A DNA stretch of 18,053 nucleotides, from the NCBI GenBank assembly GCA_029974035.1, contig JARKQG010000103.1, positions 1-18,053 of the forward strand. The letters are read 5' to 3'. The notes under the pieces are model-generated. The model saw only the letters and a program-made list of their open reading frames with translations. It ran no database searches and was not told where the DNA came from. Shown here one piece after another: positions 10,192 to 17,282 of this stretch. The first letter of the stretch is position 1, and every line of letters begins with the position of its first letter. A program made the position numbers and the translations under genes. Source of the stretch: Eubacteriales bacterium. GTDB lineage: Bacteria; Bacillota_A; Clostridia; Christensenellales; Aristaeellaceae.

Positions 10192-10234
10192 TATTGAAAA
10201 ATGTCGTCAAGACGCGAAGAGAGGGAATCGGCAC

Positions 10235-11953
10235 ATGCGAAGCGGGCGGATCGCGCTCTGGGTGCTGGCGGCGCTTTGGTGTCTCGGCGGCGCGGCGCGC
10301 GCCGCCGTGGGCGACGTCACCTACGGCCCCTGGAGCGATTGGCGCGATCAGCCCATCGAAACCCGTACGGACCTCTTCATCGAAAAGCGGCAGGTGGAGC
10401 GAAGGATTACGCGGACCGTCTGGCGCTATTCCCGCTATGCGGCGGATTCGGGCTATGCGGCCGAAGGTCCGGCGGCGGCCCGGGAGGTGCTGGAGGCGGA
10501 CGCGCCGCTGGTGGTGGCGGGCGTCCGGGACGGGAAGACCGTCTACCAGGGCGAATGGTTTAACCAACTGACGCTGGCGCTTTACGGACAGCGGGAGACC
10601 GTGACCCAATACCGTGCCCGGGAGATCTTTATGGAAACCTGCGCCATTTCACCCGCCTCCATCGTGCTGGAGGTGGGCGAGCATGTGCAGCTGGGCATCG
10701 AGCTATTGGACGGCGGCGACTACAGCCTGACCAGCGACGACCACGCCGTCGCGTCCGTCGATCAGGGCGGGCTCTTGTCGGCCTGCGCGCCCGGGCGGAC
10801 GCAGATTGTGCTGATTTACGGCGAGCAGCGCGCCGCCTGCCAGGTGCTGGTGGTGGAGCGCCCGGCCGACATCGCCGAGGGTGCCGTGGCGCTCCGGCTG
10901 TCCGGAACGCGGCTGACCGTCGGCTACGAGGCGCTCCGCAAGGAGGTCACGGGCCTGAAGCTGGCGGCGGAGCCCGAGGGAAGCGCGGCCGACCCGGCGA
11001 AGCGCCTTCTCGTCTCCGGCGTGGACGGGGACAGCTTTTCCCTGCGGGCGCTGTGCCCGCGCATCGCCTACCTTGTCGCGCCGCTTTCGGATGACGGCGC
11101 GGTCGAGTGCGGCGGCGCCGGGATCTGGATGCTCAAGGACATCCGGGACCGCTATGCGCAGATCGAAAAGCTTGCGGAGGAAAAGGCGCGCCTTCGGCAG
11201 GACGGCATGCCCACGGCGGAGCCGGAGGTGGGCAGCTACGCGGATTTTGCGGATGAGGGCCGCGCGTCTCACCGGTTCCGCGCGTTTTTGACGCCCGAGG
11301 GGGATTGCGTTCTGACGCTCCAGGCGGACCCCGCCCGCGCGCTGACCGCGGACCGGGCGGAGGCGGGCGCGCAGCTCTCCGTTGCGGCGCTGGATCTGAA
11401 CGACCCGCGCCAGCGGTGGTCCTTTGCGCCGGAAAAGGCCGACGTGACGGCCGAGGTGTGGCGTCTGCCCGTTTCGGAGAACAGCTTCTGCCAGATTACC
11501 GACGATTTTAAGACCATGGCCCGGGACGGCGACAAGCACGACGGCGTCGACTTCTCGCCCAGCGGCGACGAGCGCGTGCTGGCGGTGGCCGCGGGCCGTG
11601 TGGTGCGCGTGGACGACCGGTGTACCCACGATTACCGAAAGACCAAAAAGAACAAGTACGGGCGCTACATCGATCCCTGCGATCTGAAGGACGGCATCGT
11701 TTCGAAATACGGCAGCTACGGCAAGTACGTGACCATCCAGCACGAGGACGGCACCCGCAGCATGTACGCGCACCTGTCGAAGATTCTGGTCAAGAGCGGA
11801 CAGAAGGTGAAAAAGGGGCAGGTCATCGGGGTGATGGGCTCCACCGGCAGCTCCAACGGCACCCACCTGCACTTCGAGGTGCGGGTGTCCGGCCGGGCCG
11901 TCGACCCAAGGTACTTTCTGGACCTGCCGGAAATTGGCCAATATGTTCCATAA
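10235..11953 (+). CDS. Secreted M23 (LytM/peptidase M23) metallopeptidase with Ig-like domain
   Basis: M23 enzymes are zinc endopeptidases that cut peptidoglycan cross-bridges or stem peptides outside the membrane. The 572-residue protein starts with a signal peptide (1-23, cleavage after ARA). The N-terminal part opens with a PWSDW motif, also seen in clostridial surface proteins. A BIG2-like Ig fold lies at about 139-208 (SPASIVLEVGEHVQL). A short helical segment is near 303-322 and a beta-rich region with QRW near 345-400. The M23 domain has the zinc motif HDGVD (H435, D439), YAHLS, and HLHFEV (H544, H546). An insertion at about 463-482, bounded by two cysteines, separates the first strands. 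GAGAGGG precedes ATG 10235. No lipobox or anchor is visible. All metal ligands are present, so it is probably active. It stands in the usual ribF position. Confidence 0.9.
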   Translation: MRSGRIALWVLAALWCLGGAARAAVGDVTYGPWSDWRDQPIETRTDLFIEKRQVERRITRTVWRYSRYAADSGYAAEGPAAAREVLEADAPLVVAGVRDGKTVYQGEWFNQLTLALYGQRETVTQYRAREIFMETCAISPASIVLEVGEHVQLGIELLDGGDYSLTSDDHAVASVDQGGLLSACAPGRTQIVLIYGEQRAACQVLVVERPADIAEGAVALRLSGTRLTVGYEALRKEVTGLKLAAEPEGSAADPAKRLLVSGVDGDSFSLRALCPRIAYLVAPLSDDGAVECGGAGIWMLKDIRDRYAQIEKLAEEKARLRQDGMPTAEPEVGSYADFADEGRASHRFRAFLTPEGDCVLTLQADPARALTADRAEAGAQLSVAALDLNDPRQRWSFAPEKADVTAEVWRLPVSENSFCQITDDFKTMARDGDKHDGVDFSPSGDERVLAVAAGRVVRVDDRCTHDYRKTKKNKYGRYIDPCDLKDGIVSKYGSYGKYVTIQHEDGTRSMYAHLSKILVKSGQKVKKGQVIGVMGSTGSSNGTHLHFEVRVSGRAVDPRYFLDLPEIGQYVP

Positions 11954-11969
11954 CTTCACAAAAAGTGCA

Positions 11970-11998
11970 TTTACATCGGCCCCCCGGTATGATAAAAT
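11970..11998 (+). promoter_or_regulatory. Sigma-A promoter of rpsO
   Basis: TTTACA at 11970-11975 and TAAAAT at 11993-11998 are separated by 17 bases. The predicted start of transcription is near 12005, giving an rpsO leader of about 97 bases. Confidence 0.75.
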
Positions 11999-12015
11999 GA
12001 CACTTGCGGCATAAT

Positions 12016-12092
12016 AGCCGGAGATTATCCGTTTGCTCGGTCTGCCGAATCTCCAACGGCTCACCTGGCTTGCGGGCTTATGAAATCGGAGG
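12016..12092 (+). promoter_or_regulatory. Structured rpsO leader, candidate S15 autoregulatory element
   Basis: AGCCG (12016-12020) pairs with CGGCT (12057-12061). GAGATT (12021-12026) pairs with AATCTC (12048-12053), leaving a three-base CAA bulge. Inside, CCG/CGG/CCG at 12029, 12038 and 12045 offer two alternative short hairpins. CCGTT (12029-12033) can also pair with AACGG (12055-12059), which would make an H-type pseudoknot. CTCC at 12051-12054 can instead pair with GGAG of the rpsO ribosome binding site (12088-12091). Known S15 leaders in several phyla are structurally diverse and regulate by hiding the ribosome binding site; assignment here is inference. Confidence 0.5.
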
Positions 12093-12101
12093 AATACGCG
12101 C

Positions 12102-12362
12102 ATGGAAACCACCAAGCAGGAAATCATTGCCCAATACGGCCGCCACGAAGGCGACACCGGCTCCCCCGAGGTGCAGATCGCGCTTCTGACCGCGCGCATC
12201 AACCACCTGAACGAGCACCTGAAGGAGCACAAGAAGGACCACCACTCCCGTCGCGGCCTTTTGCTGATGGTCGGCCAGCGCCGTGGCCTTCTGGACTACC
12301 TGAAGAAGACCGACATCGAAAACTACCGCGGCCTGATTGCCAAGCTGGGTCTGCGCAAGTAA
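12102..12362 (+). CDS. rpsO: 30S ribosomal protein S15
   Basis: S15 binds the three-way junction of helices 20-22 in 16S rRNA and organises the platform of the 30S subunit. The 86-residue protein is close to the usual 88-89. It shows the family signatures [25 protein letters not shown] and [21 protein letters not shown], ending in GLRK. GGAGG at 12088-12092 lies 9 bases before ATG 12102. It has its own promoter, a structured leader and a terminator, with pnp next, as in most bacteria. Confidence 0.98.
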   Translation: METTKQEIIAQYGRHEGDTGSPEVQIALLTARINHLNEHLKEHKKDHHSRRGLLLMVGQRRGLLDYLKKTDIENYRGLIAKLGLRK

Positions 12363-12393
12363 TGCTTGCCAAGGCCGCGTCCCTGAGATGAAC

Positions 12394-12437
12394 AAAACGC
12401 CGTCGTTTGGGGGATACTGCCCTAAGCGGCGGTTTTT
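12394..12437 (+). terminator. Intrinsic terminator after rpsO
   Basis: AAAACGCCG at 12394-12402 pairs with CGGCG-G-TTTT from 12427, with one bulged G. An inner GGG/CCC helix lies in the loop, and T5 (12433-12437) ends the structure. Partial readthrough to pnp is likely because no good promoter is visible between the two genes. Confidence 0.7.
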
Positions 12438-12511
12438 GCAGTCATTTGCCGGCTGCCTGATACGGTTTCAATGAAAAGAAATAGATAGAATGCCCACAAG
12501 GAGGGGAAACC

Positions 12512-14671
12512 ATGTTCAAGAGTTACAGTTACGAATTGGGCGGAAGAACGCTGACGCTGGAGTTCGGCAAGTACGCCGAGCAGGCCAGCGGCTCGGTCTT
12601 TGTCCGCTACGGCGACACGTGCATTTTGGTGACGGCCACCGTCGCCGAGACGCCGCGCCCGGGCATCGACTTCTTCCCGCTGAGCGTGGACTTCGAGGAG
12701 AAGCTCTACGCCGTCGGCAAGATTCCCGGCGGCTGGATCCGCCGCGAAGGCCGCCCGGCCGAGAAGGCCATTTTGACCAGCCGCCTGATTGACCGGCCGC
12801 TGAGGCCGCTGTTCCCCAAGGGAATGCGTCATGACGTCTCCGTCGTTGCGACGGTCATGTCGATGGATTCCAACAACACCCCCGAAGTGCCCGCGATGAT
12901 CGGTTCGTCCATCGCGCTGTCCATCAGCTGCATTCCCTTTGCCGGCCCCACCGGCGCGGTCAACGTCGGCTATGTGGACGGAAAATACATCATCAACCCC
13001 AACGATGCCCAGCGGGCCGAAAGCCTGATGCAGCTCACCGTCGCCGGCACGAAAGAGGCCGTGCTGATGGTCGAGGCGGGCGCCAAGGAGGTCTCTGAAG
13101 AAGTTATGCTGGGCGGCATCCTGTTCGCCCACGAGGAGATCAAAAAACTGGTGGCGTTCCAGGAGCAGATCGTGGCCGAGATCGGCAAGCCCAAGCGGGA
13201 GTTCCCGCTGGTGCTGCCGGGCGACGACGTGAAGGCCGCCGTGCGCGAATACGCGATGGACAAGGTCCGCTACGTGTTTGAAACCTTTGACCGGCAGGAG
13301 CGCCAGGTGCGCGAGGCCGAGCTCAAGGCGGAGGTCAAGGCCCACTTTGCCGAGCAGTTTGCCGGCCGCGAGGGCGAAATCGGCGACGCGCTGTACGCGC
13401 TTCAGAAGGAGGTCATGCGCCGCCGCATCATCGACGAGGGCGTCCGCCCCGACGGCCGTAAGCTGACGGAGGTGCGCCCCATCTGGTGTGAAACCAGCGT
13501 GCTGCCCCGCGCCCACGGCTCCGCCGTGTTCACCCGCGGCCAGACCCAGGTCATGACCACCGTCACGCTGGCGCCGGTATCGGAACAGCAGGAACTGGAT
13601 ACCATCTATCCCGAGGAATCCAAGCGCTACATGCACCACTACAACTTCCCGGGCTATTCCACCGGCGAAGCCAAGCCCGCCCGCAGCCCGGGCCGCCGCG
13701 AAATCGGCCACGGCGCGCTGGCCGAGCGCGCGCTGGAGCCCATGATTCCCTGCACGGACGACTTCCCCTACGCGCTGCGCCTGGTCAGCGAGGTCATGAG
13801 CTCCAACGGCTCCACCTCCCAGGCCTCCGTGTGCGGCTCCACGCTGGCGCTGATGGACGCGGGTGTGCCGATCAAGCGGCCCGTGGGCGGCGTGGCGATG
13901 GGCCTGATCAAGGACGAGGCCAGCGGCAAAGTGGCGGTTTTGACCGACATCCAGGGCCTTGAGGACTTCCTGGGCGACATGGACTTCAAGGTCGCGGGCA
14001 CGGCCCTGGGCATCACCGCGATCCAGATGGACATCAAGATCAAGGGCATTGACGAGCCCATCCTGCGCCAGGCGCTGGCCCAGGCGCTGGACGGCCGCAT
14101 GCACATTCTGGGCAAGATGCTGGACGCGCTGCCGGCCCCCCGCCCGAACCTTTCAAAGTACGCGCCCAAGATCGTCGTGTTCAAGATCAATCCGGAGAAG
14201 ATCGGCGAGGTGGTCGGCCCCCGCGGCAAGACCATCAACAAGATCATCGAGCAGACCGGCGTCAAGATCGACATCGAGGACGACGGCAGCGTCTACATCG
14301 CGACCTCCGACGAGGAGGCCGCCGCGAAGGCCCGCCGGATCATCGAGGGCATTACCAAGGAGCTCAAGCTGGGCGACGAGTTCGAGGGCACCGTGGTGCG
14401 CATCATGCCCTTCGGCGCGTTCCTGGAGTACGCCCCCGGCAAGGACGGCATGCTGCACATCTCCAAGATGGCCAACGAGCGCGTGGACAAGGTGGAGGAC
14501 GTGGTCAACATCGGCGACAAGCTGCCCGTCAAGGTGGCGGAGATCGACGGCCAGGGCCGCGTCAATCTGATCCGGACCGACATCGAGTACGACAACCCGG
14601 CCATGCCGGTTCGCCGCCCGCCCCAGAGGCGCGACGGCGGCCGCGACGGCGGAAGACCCTTCAGGCGCTGA
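12512..14671 (+). CDS. pnp: Polyribonucleotide nucleotidyltransferase (PNPase)
   Basis: PNPase degrades RNA 3' to 5' by phosphorolysis and works in the degradosome-like RNA turnover machinery. The protein has 719 residues, near the family norm. It contains two RNase PH domains joined by a helical domain, then KH (GPRG at 569-572) and S1 (GTVVRIMPFGAFLEYAPGK). Active-site features in the second PH domain are RSPGRREIGHGALAERAL and LEDFLGDMDFKVAG with Asp485 and Asp491, matching the catalytic pair D486/D492 of the Escherichia coli enzyme. The C-terminus after S1 is a short Arg/Gly-rich tail (about 20 residues), likely RNA-binding. AAGGAGG at 12498-12504 precedes ATG 12512. The gene follows rpsO and is closed by a terminator. 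Confidence 0.98.
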   Translation: MFKSYSYELGGRTLTLEFGKYAEQASGSVFVRYGDTCILVTATVAETPRPGIDFFPLSVDFEEKLYAVGKIPGGWIRREGRPAEKAILTSRLIDRPLRPLFPKGMRHDVSVVATVMSMDSNNTPEVPAMIGSSIALSISCIPFAGPTGAVNVGYVDGKYIINPNDAQRAESLMQLTVAGTKEAVLMVEAGAKEVSEEVMLGGILFAHEEIKKLVAFQEQIVAEIGKPKREFPLVLPGDDVKAAVREYAMDKVRYVFETFDRQERQVREAELKAEVKAHFAEQFAGREGEIGDALYALQKEVMRRRIIDEGVRPDGRKLTEVRPIWCETSVLPRAHGSAVFTRGQTQVMTTVTLAPVSEQQELDTIYPEESKRYMHHYNFPGYSTGEAKPARSPGRREIGHGALAERALEPMIPCTDDFPYALRLVSEVMSSNGSTSQASVCGSTLALMDAGVPIKRPVGGVAMGLIKDEASGKVAVLTDIQGLEDFLGDMDFKVAGTALGITAIQMDIKIKGIDEPILRQALAQALDGRMHILGKMLDALPAPRPNLSKYAPKIVVFKINPEKIGEVVGPRGKTINKIIEQTGVKIDIEDDGSVYIATSDEEAAAKARRIIEGITKELKLGDEFEGTVVRIMPFGAFLEYAPGKDGMLHISKMANERVDKVEDVVNIGDKLPVKVAEIDGQGRVNLIRTDIEYDNPAMPVRRPPQRRDGGRDGGRPFRR

Positions 14672-14679
14672 GCACCTGC

Positions 14680-14718
14680 GCGGGGAATTGGGCGGTGCCC
14701 GGTTCCCCCCGCTTTTTT
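14680..14718 (+). terminator. Intrinsic terminator after pnp, abutting the next ribosome binding site
   Basis: GCGGGG at 14680-14685 pairs with CCCCGC at 14707-14712. An inner GGGC/GCCC hairpin lies in between, and T6 follows at 14713-14718. The AGGAGG of the M16 peptidase begins two bases after the T-run, so that gene depends on readthrough or on an internal promoter I cannot see. Confidence 0.75.
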
Positions 14719-14731
14719 CAGGAGGAAACGC

Positions 14732-15967
14732 ATGTACGATCAACACACGCTCCCCAACGGCCTCAGGATCATCGCCGAGCGCATTCCCCACTTCCGGTCG
14801 GTGTCGGCGGGCCTGTGGATCGGGAGCGGCTCCCAGTATGAAACAAAGCGGCAGGGCGGCATCAGCCACTTCATCGAGCACATGCTCTTCAAGGGCACGA
14901 AAAAGCGCTCCGCCCGGGAGATCGCGGAGGCAATGGACGCCGTTGGCGGCCAGCTCAACGCCTTTACATCCAAGGAATGCACCTGCTTTTATGCCAAGGT
15001 GGTGGACGAGGACCTGCCGCTGGCGGTGGACGTGCTGTCGGACATCGTGCTCCACTCCGTGCTGAGCCCGCAGGAGCTGGAGAAGGAGAAGGGCGTCATC
15101 CTGGAAGAGATCTCCATGGCGGAGGATTCGCCGGAGGATCTGGTCAGCGAGCTCATCATGCTGGCGCAGTTCGGTGACCAGCCGCTGGCCCGGCCCATTT
15201 TGGGCACGGAGGATTCCGTCGGCGGGCTGACCCGTCCGCGGCTCATGAGCTATTTCCGGAAGTTTTACCGGCCCGACAACGCGGTGCTGGCGCTGGCCGG
15301 CAACTACGATTGGGCGCGGGTGGTGGCCCTGGCGGAGCAGTACCTGGGTCCGTGGCCGGAGGGCGAGCACACCGCCGCCTACCGCACAAAGCGCGCGAAG
15401 CCGCAGATCATCCGCCGGGAAAAGGACATTGAGCAGCTGCACCTGACGCTGGGGTATCCCGGCGTGCCGCAGGATTCGGACGAGATCTACCCCATGTCGA
15501 TCCTCAACAGCGTGCTGGGCGGCGCCATGAGCTCGCGGCTGTTCCAGTCCATCCGCGAGGAGCGGGGGCTGGCCTACACCGTATACAGTTACCCGGCGTC
15601 CTATTCGGACGCGGGCCTCTTTGCCGTCTATGCGGGCACCAGTCTGGAGCACGGCCCCCAGGTGCTTGAGCTGATCCGCCTGGAAGCGGACAAGGTTCTC
15701 CGGGAGGGCCTCACGCCCCAGGAGTTTGACCAGGCGCGCGCCCAGCTCAAGGGCAGCTACATTCTGGGCCTCGAATCCACCGCCAGCCGCATGAACGCGC
15801 TGGGGCGGCGCAAGCTGCTCTTGGGCAACGAGCAGACGGAGGAACAGGTCATCGCCAAGATCGACGCGATCACTTATGATTCCGTCATGGATGTGACGCG
15901 GAAGATCCTGAGCGCCGAACCGTCCTGTGCGCTGGTGGGAAAGGGCGCGGAAGGGCTGGAGGTCTGA
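14732..15967 (+). CDS. mlpA: M16 (pitrilysin/insulinase) zinc peptidase, MlpA/YmxG type
   Basis: A 411-residue member of peptidase family M16, the class of mitochondrial processing peptidase. It lacks a signal peptide and should be cytoplasmic. The inverted zinc motif HxxEH is intact (H46-F-I-E49-H50), and the distal ligand E126 lies in GVILEEISMAED at the family spacing. The C-terminal half contains the substrate-binding RGLAYTVYSYPASY segment. Single-domain M16B proteins of this size usually form homodimers. AGGAGG at 14720-14725 precedes ATG 14732. The gene matches Bacillus subtilis mlpA (ymxG), which also lies between pnp and dpaA, so orthology is likely. Its substrate is not known from sequence. 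The ylxY gene found between pnp and mlpA in Bacillus is absent. Confidence 0.92.
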   Translation: MYDQHTLPNGLRIIAERIPHFRSVSAGLWIGSGSQYETKRQGGISHFIEHMLFKGTKKRSAREIAEAMDAVGGQLNAFTSKECTCFYAKVVDEDLPLAVDVLSDIVLHSVLSPQELEKEKGVILEEISMAEDSPEDLVSELIMLAQFGDQPLARPILGTEDSVGGLTRPRLMSYFRKFYRPDNAVLALAGNYDWARVVALAEQYLGPWPEGEHTAAYRTKRAKPQIIRREKDIEQLHLTLGYPGVPQDSDEIYPMSILNSVLGGAMSSRLFQSIREERGLAYTVYSYPASYSDAGLFAVYAGTSLEHGPQVLELIRLEADKVLREGLTPQEFDQARAQLKGSYILGLESTASRMNALGRRKLLLGNEQTEEQVIAKIDAITYDSVMDVTRKILSAEPSCALVGKGAEGLEV

Positions 15968-15968
15968 C

Positions 15969-16325
15969 ATGGACAGGCTGGAGCGCATCTTTGAACTGCA
16001 AAAGGCGTTCAACGACGAATTGGTCGAGCGCCGGGGCCTCGACGGCATTCCGATGGAAAAGTGGATCCAGATGCAGACGCTGGCCACCATTTCGGAACTG
16101 GCGGAACTGCTGGACGAGGTCAACTTCAAGTGGTGGAAGAACCCCAAGCCCGTCGACGGGGAGGCGCTTCGCGGGGAACTGGTGGACCTGCTCCACTTCT
16201 TCGTCAGCATGTGCCTCGCCGCCGGCATGGACGCGGGCGAACTGTACGAGCGGTATCTGGAAAAGAACAAGGAAAATTTTGACCGCCAACACGGCCGGTC
16301 GGAAAAGCCGGGCTACGAAATCTGA
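15969..16325 (+). CDS. Dimeric all-alpha dUTPase-like NTP pyrophosphatase
   Basis: A 118-residue protein of the dUTPase_2 / MazG-like all-alpha superfamily. The usual activity is hydrolysis of dUTP to dUMP and pyrophosphate, lowering uracil in DNA and feeding dTMP synthesis. The metal-binding signature is complete: E43-x-x-E46 in ISELAELLDE, then E70-x-x-D73 in ELVDLLHFF. The FKWWKNPKP segment between them matches dUTPase_2. ATG 15969 follows the stop of the M16 gene after one base, with GGAGG at 15958-15962. An upstream ATG at 15927 lies inside the M16 gene and has no better site. It is co-transcribed with the M16 gene and closed by a strong terminator. Other NTP substrates cannot be excluded. 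Confidence 0.78.
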   Translation: MDRLERIFELQKAFNDELVERRGLDGIPMEKWIQMQTLATISELAELLDEVNFKWWKNPKPVDGEALRGELVDLLHFFVSMCLAAGMDAGELYERYLEKNKENFDRQHGRSEKPGYEI

Positions 16326-16341
16326 ACCGCTGCCCTGCCGG

Positions 16342-16366
16342 GCTCCCCCAGTGGGGGAGCTTTTTT
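16342..16366 (+). terminator. Strong intrinsic terminator after the dUTPase gene
   Basis: GCTCCCCC at 16342-16349 and GGGGGAGC at 16353-16360 form a perfect 8-bp stem with loop AGT. T6 follows at 16361-16366. It isolates the dpaA-dpaB unit from the upstream genes. Confidence 0.93.
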
Positions 16367-16373
16367 GCGCGCT

Positions 16374-16402
16374 CACGCGCCTTCCCCGCCGGGCATAGGA
16401 TG
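16374..16402 (+). promoter_or_regulatory. Candidate sigma-K-type sporulation promoter of dpaA-dpaB
   Basis: CATAGGATG at 16394-16402 matches the sigma-K -10 pattern CATAnnnT. CACG at 16374-16377, 16 bases upstream, matches the short -35 (AC core). In Bacillus subtilis the dpaAB pair is under mother-cell sigma-K control. No sigma-A-like promoter is seen in this gap. Both motifs are short, so chance is possible. Confidence 0.45.
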
Positions 16403-16436
16403 CGCTGGGCAACGCGCTGGAAGGAGGCGGGGACGT

Positions 16437-17282
16437 ATGGAACTGGTGGCGATCGGAGGCGATCTCCGGTATGCGCACCTGGTCGATTGGGCGCGCCGGG
16501 ACGGCGCGGACGCGGCGGGGCTCGGGCTGGAATACGCGGGGGTGGACATCCCGCGCGCCGCGCTGGCAGACCTGGGCTCGGCGGAGATGGTGGTGCTACA
16601 TAACCCCTTTGGCGCGCAGGGCATGGTCTTTCCCTACGCGCGGGATCCTTGCGCGGCGGCCGAGGTATGGGCGGCGCTGCCGCCCGGTACGCCGGTGCTT
16701 CTGTTTGGGCCCGGCGTGCCGCCGGAGGAATTCCATCGCCGGTATCCGATCATCAACCTCAACGGAAACGAGCGCCTGACGCTGCGCAACGCCGTATTTA
16801 CGGCCGAGGGCGCGCTTCACGCCGCCGCCGAGCGCGCGTTCTTTTCGCTGTCCGAGGCGGACGCGATGGTGGTCGGCTACGGACGCATCGGCCGCGCGCT
16901 GACGGGCATGCTGCTGGGCTGTGGCACCCGGGTGACGGTGGCCGCGCGCTCACCGGCCGCGCGGGAAATGGCAAAGCGCGCGGGTGCCGAGGCGGTGGAT
17001 ATGGAAGAAATGCGCCGCGCGCTGCCGCGGCAGCGGATTGTCTTTTCTACGCCGCCCCAGCGCGTGCTGGACGGGCGGCAGTTGGCGCTTTTGCGGCAGG
17101 ATGTGCTGCTCCTTGATCTGAGCAGCCCGCCCTACGGCGTAGATCTGGAAGCCGCGCAGGTTCTGGGCCTCGCCGCGTGGCGGGAGCCGGGCCTGCCCGG
17201 GCGCTACTGTCCGGAGAGCGCTGGCCGCGCGCTGCTGGATGCAATTCGTGAGGCAAGGAAAGGAGAGGTTCGCCATGAATGA
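16437..17282 (+). CDS. dpaA: Dipicolinate synthase subunit A
   Basis: DpaA is the dehydrogenase subunit that, with DpaB, oxidises dihydrodipicolinate-type intermediate of lysine synthesis to dipicolinic acid in the mother cell during sporulation. The protein has 281 residues (Bacillus subtilis SpoVFA is slightly longer). The N-terminal part resembles SpoVFA (GGDLRYAHLVDWA, LINLNGNERLTLRNA-like region). The C-terminal Rossmann domain has MVVGYGRIGRALTGMLLGCG with the dinucleotide motif GYGRIG at 147-152, followed by VTVAARS as the end of the second strand. AAGGAGG at 16421-16427 precedes ATG 16437. Its last 8 bases overlap dpaB, which supports co-translation of the two subunits. Confidence 0.92.
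   Translation: MELVAIGGDLRYAHLVDWARRDGADAAGLGLEYAGVDIPRAALADLGSAEMVVLHNPFGAQGMVFPYARDPCAAAEVWAALPPGTPVLLFGPGVPPEEFHRRYPIINLNGNERLTLRNAVFTAEGALHAAAERAFFSLSEADAMVVGYGRIGRALTGMLLGCGTRVTVAARSPAAREMAKRAGAEAVDMEEMRRALPRQRIVFSTPPQRVLDGRQLALLRQDVLLLDLSSPPYGVDLEAAQVLGLAAWREPGLPGRYCPESAGRALLDAIREARKGEVRHE

Noticed and set aside
12438..12500. Possible promoter for pnp (TTGCAG...TGATAC or ...TAGAAT)
   Set aside because: The boxes match poorly or have bad spacing; pnp may be reached by readthrough from rpsO.
12422..14104. Minus-strand open frame of 560 codons opposite pnp
   Set aside because: Rich in His, Gly, Ala and Leu without a recognisable motif; explained by codon bias of pnp.
14153..16270. Minus-strand open frame of 705 codons opposite pnp, the M16 gene and the dUTPase gene
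   Set aside because: It is the mirror of real genes with clear motifs and crosses three gene borders and a terminator; the composition is not protein-like.
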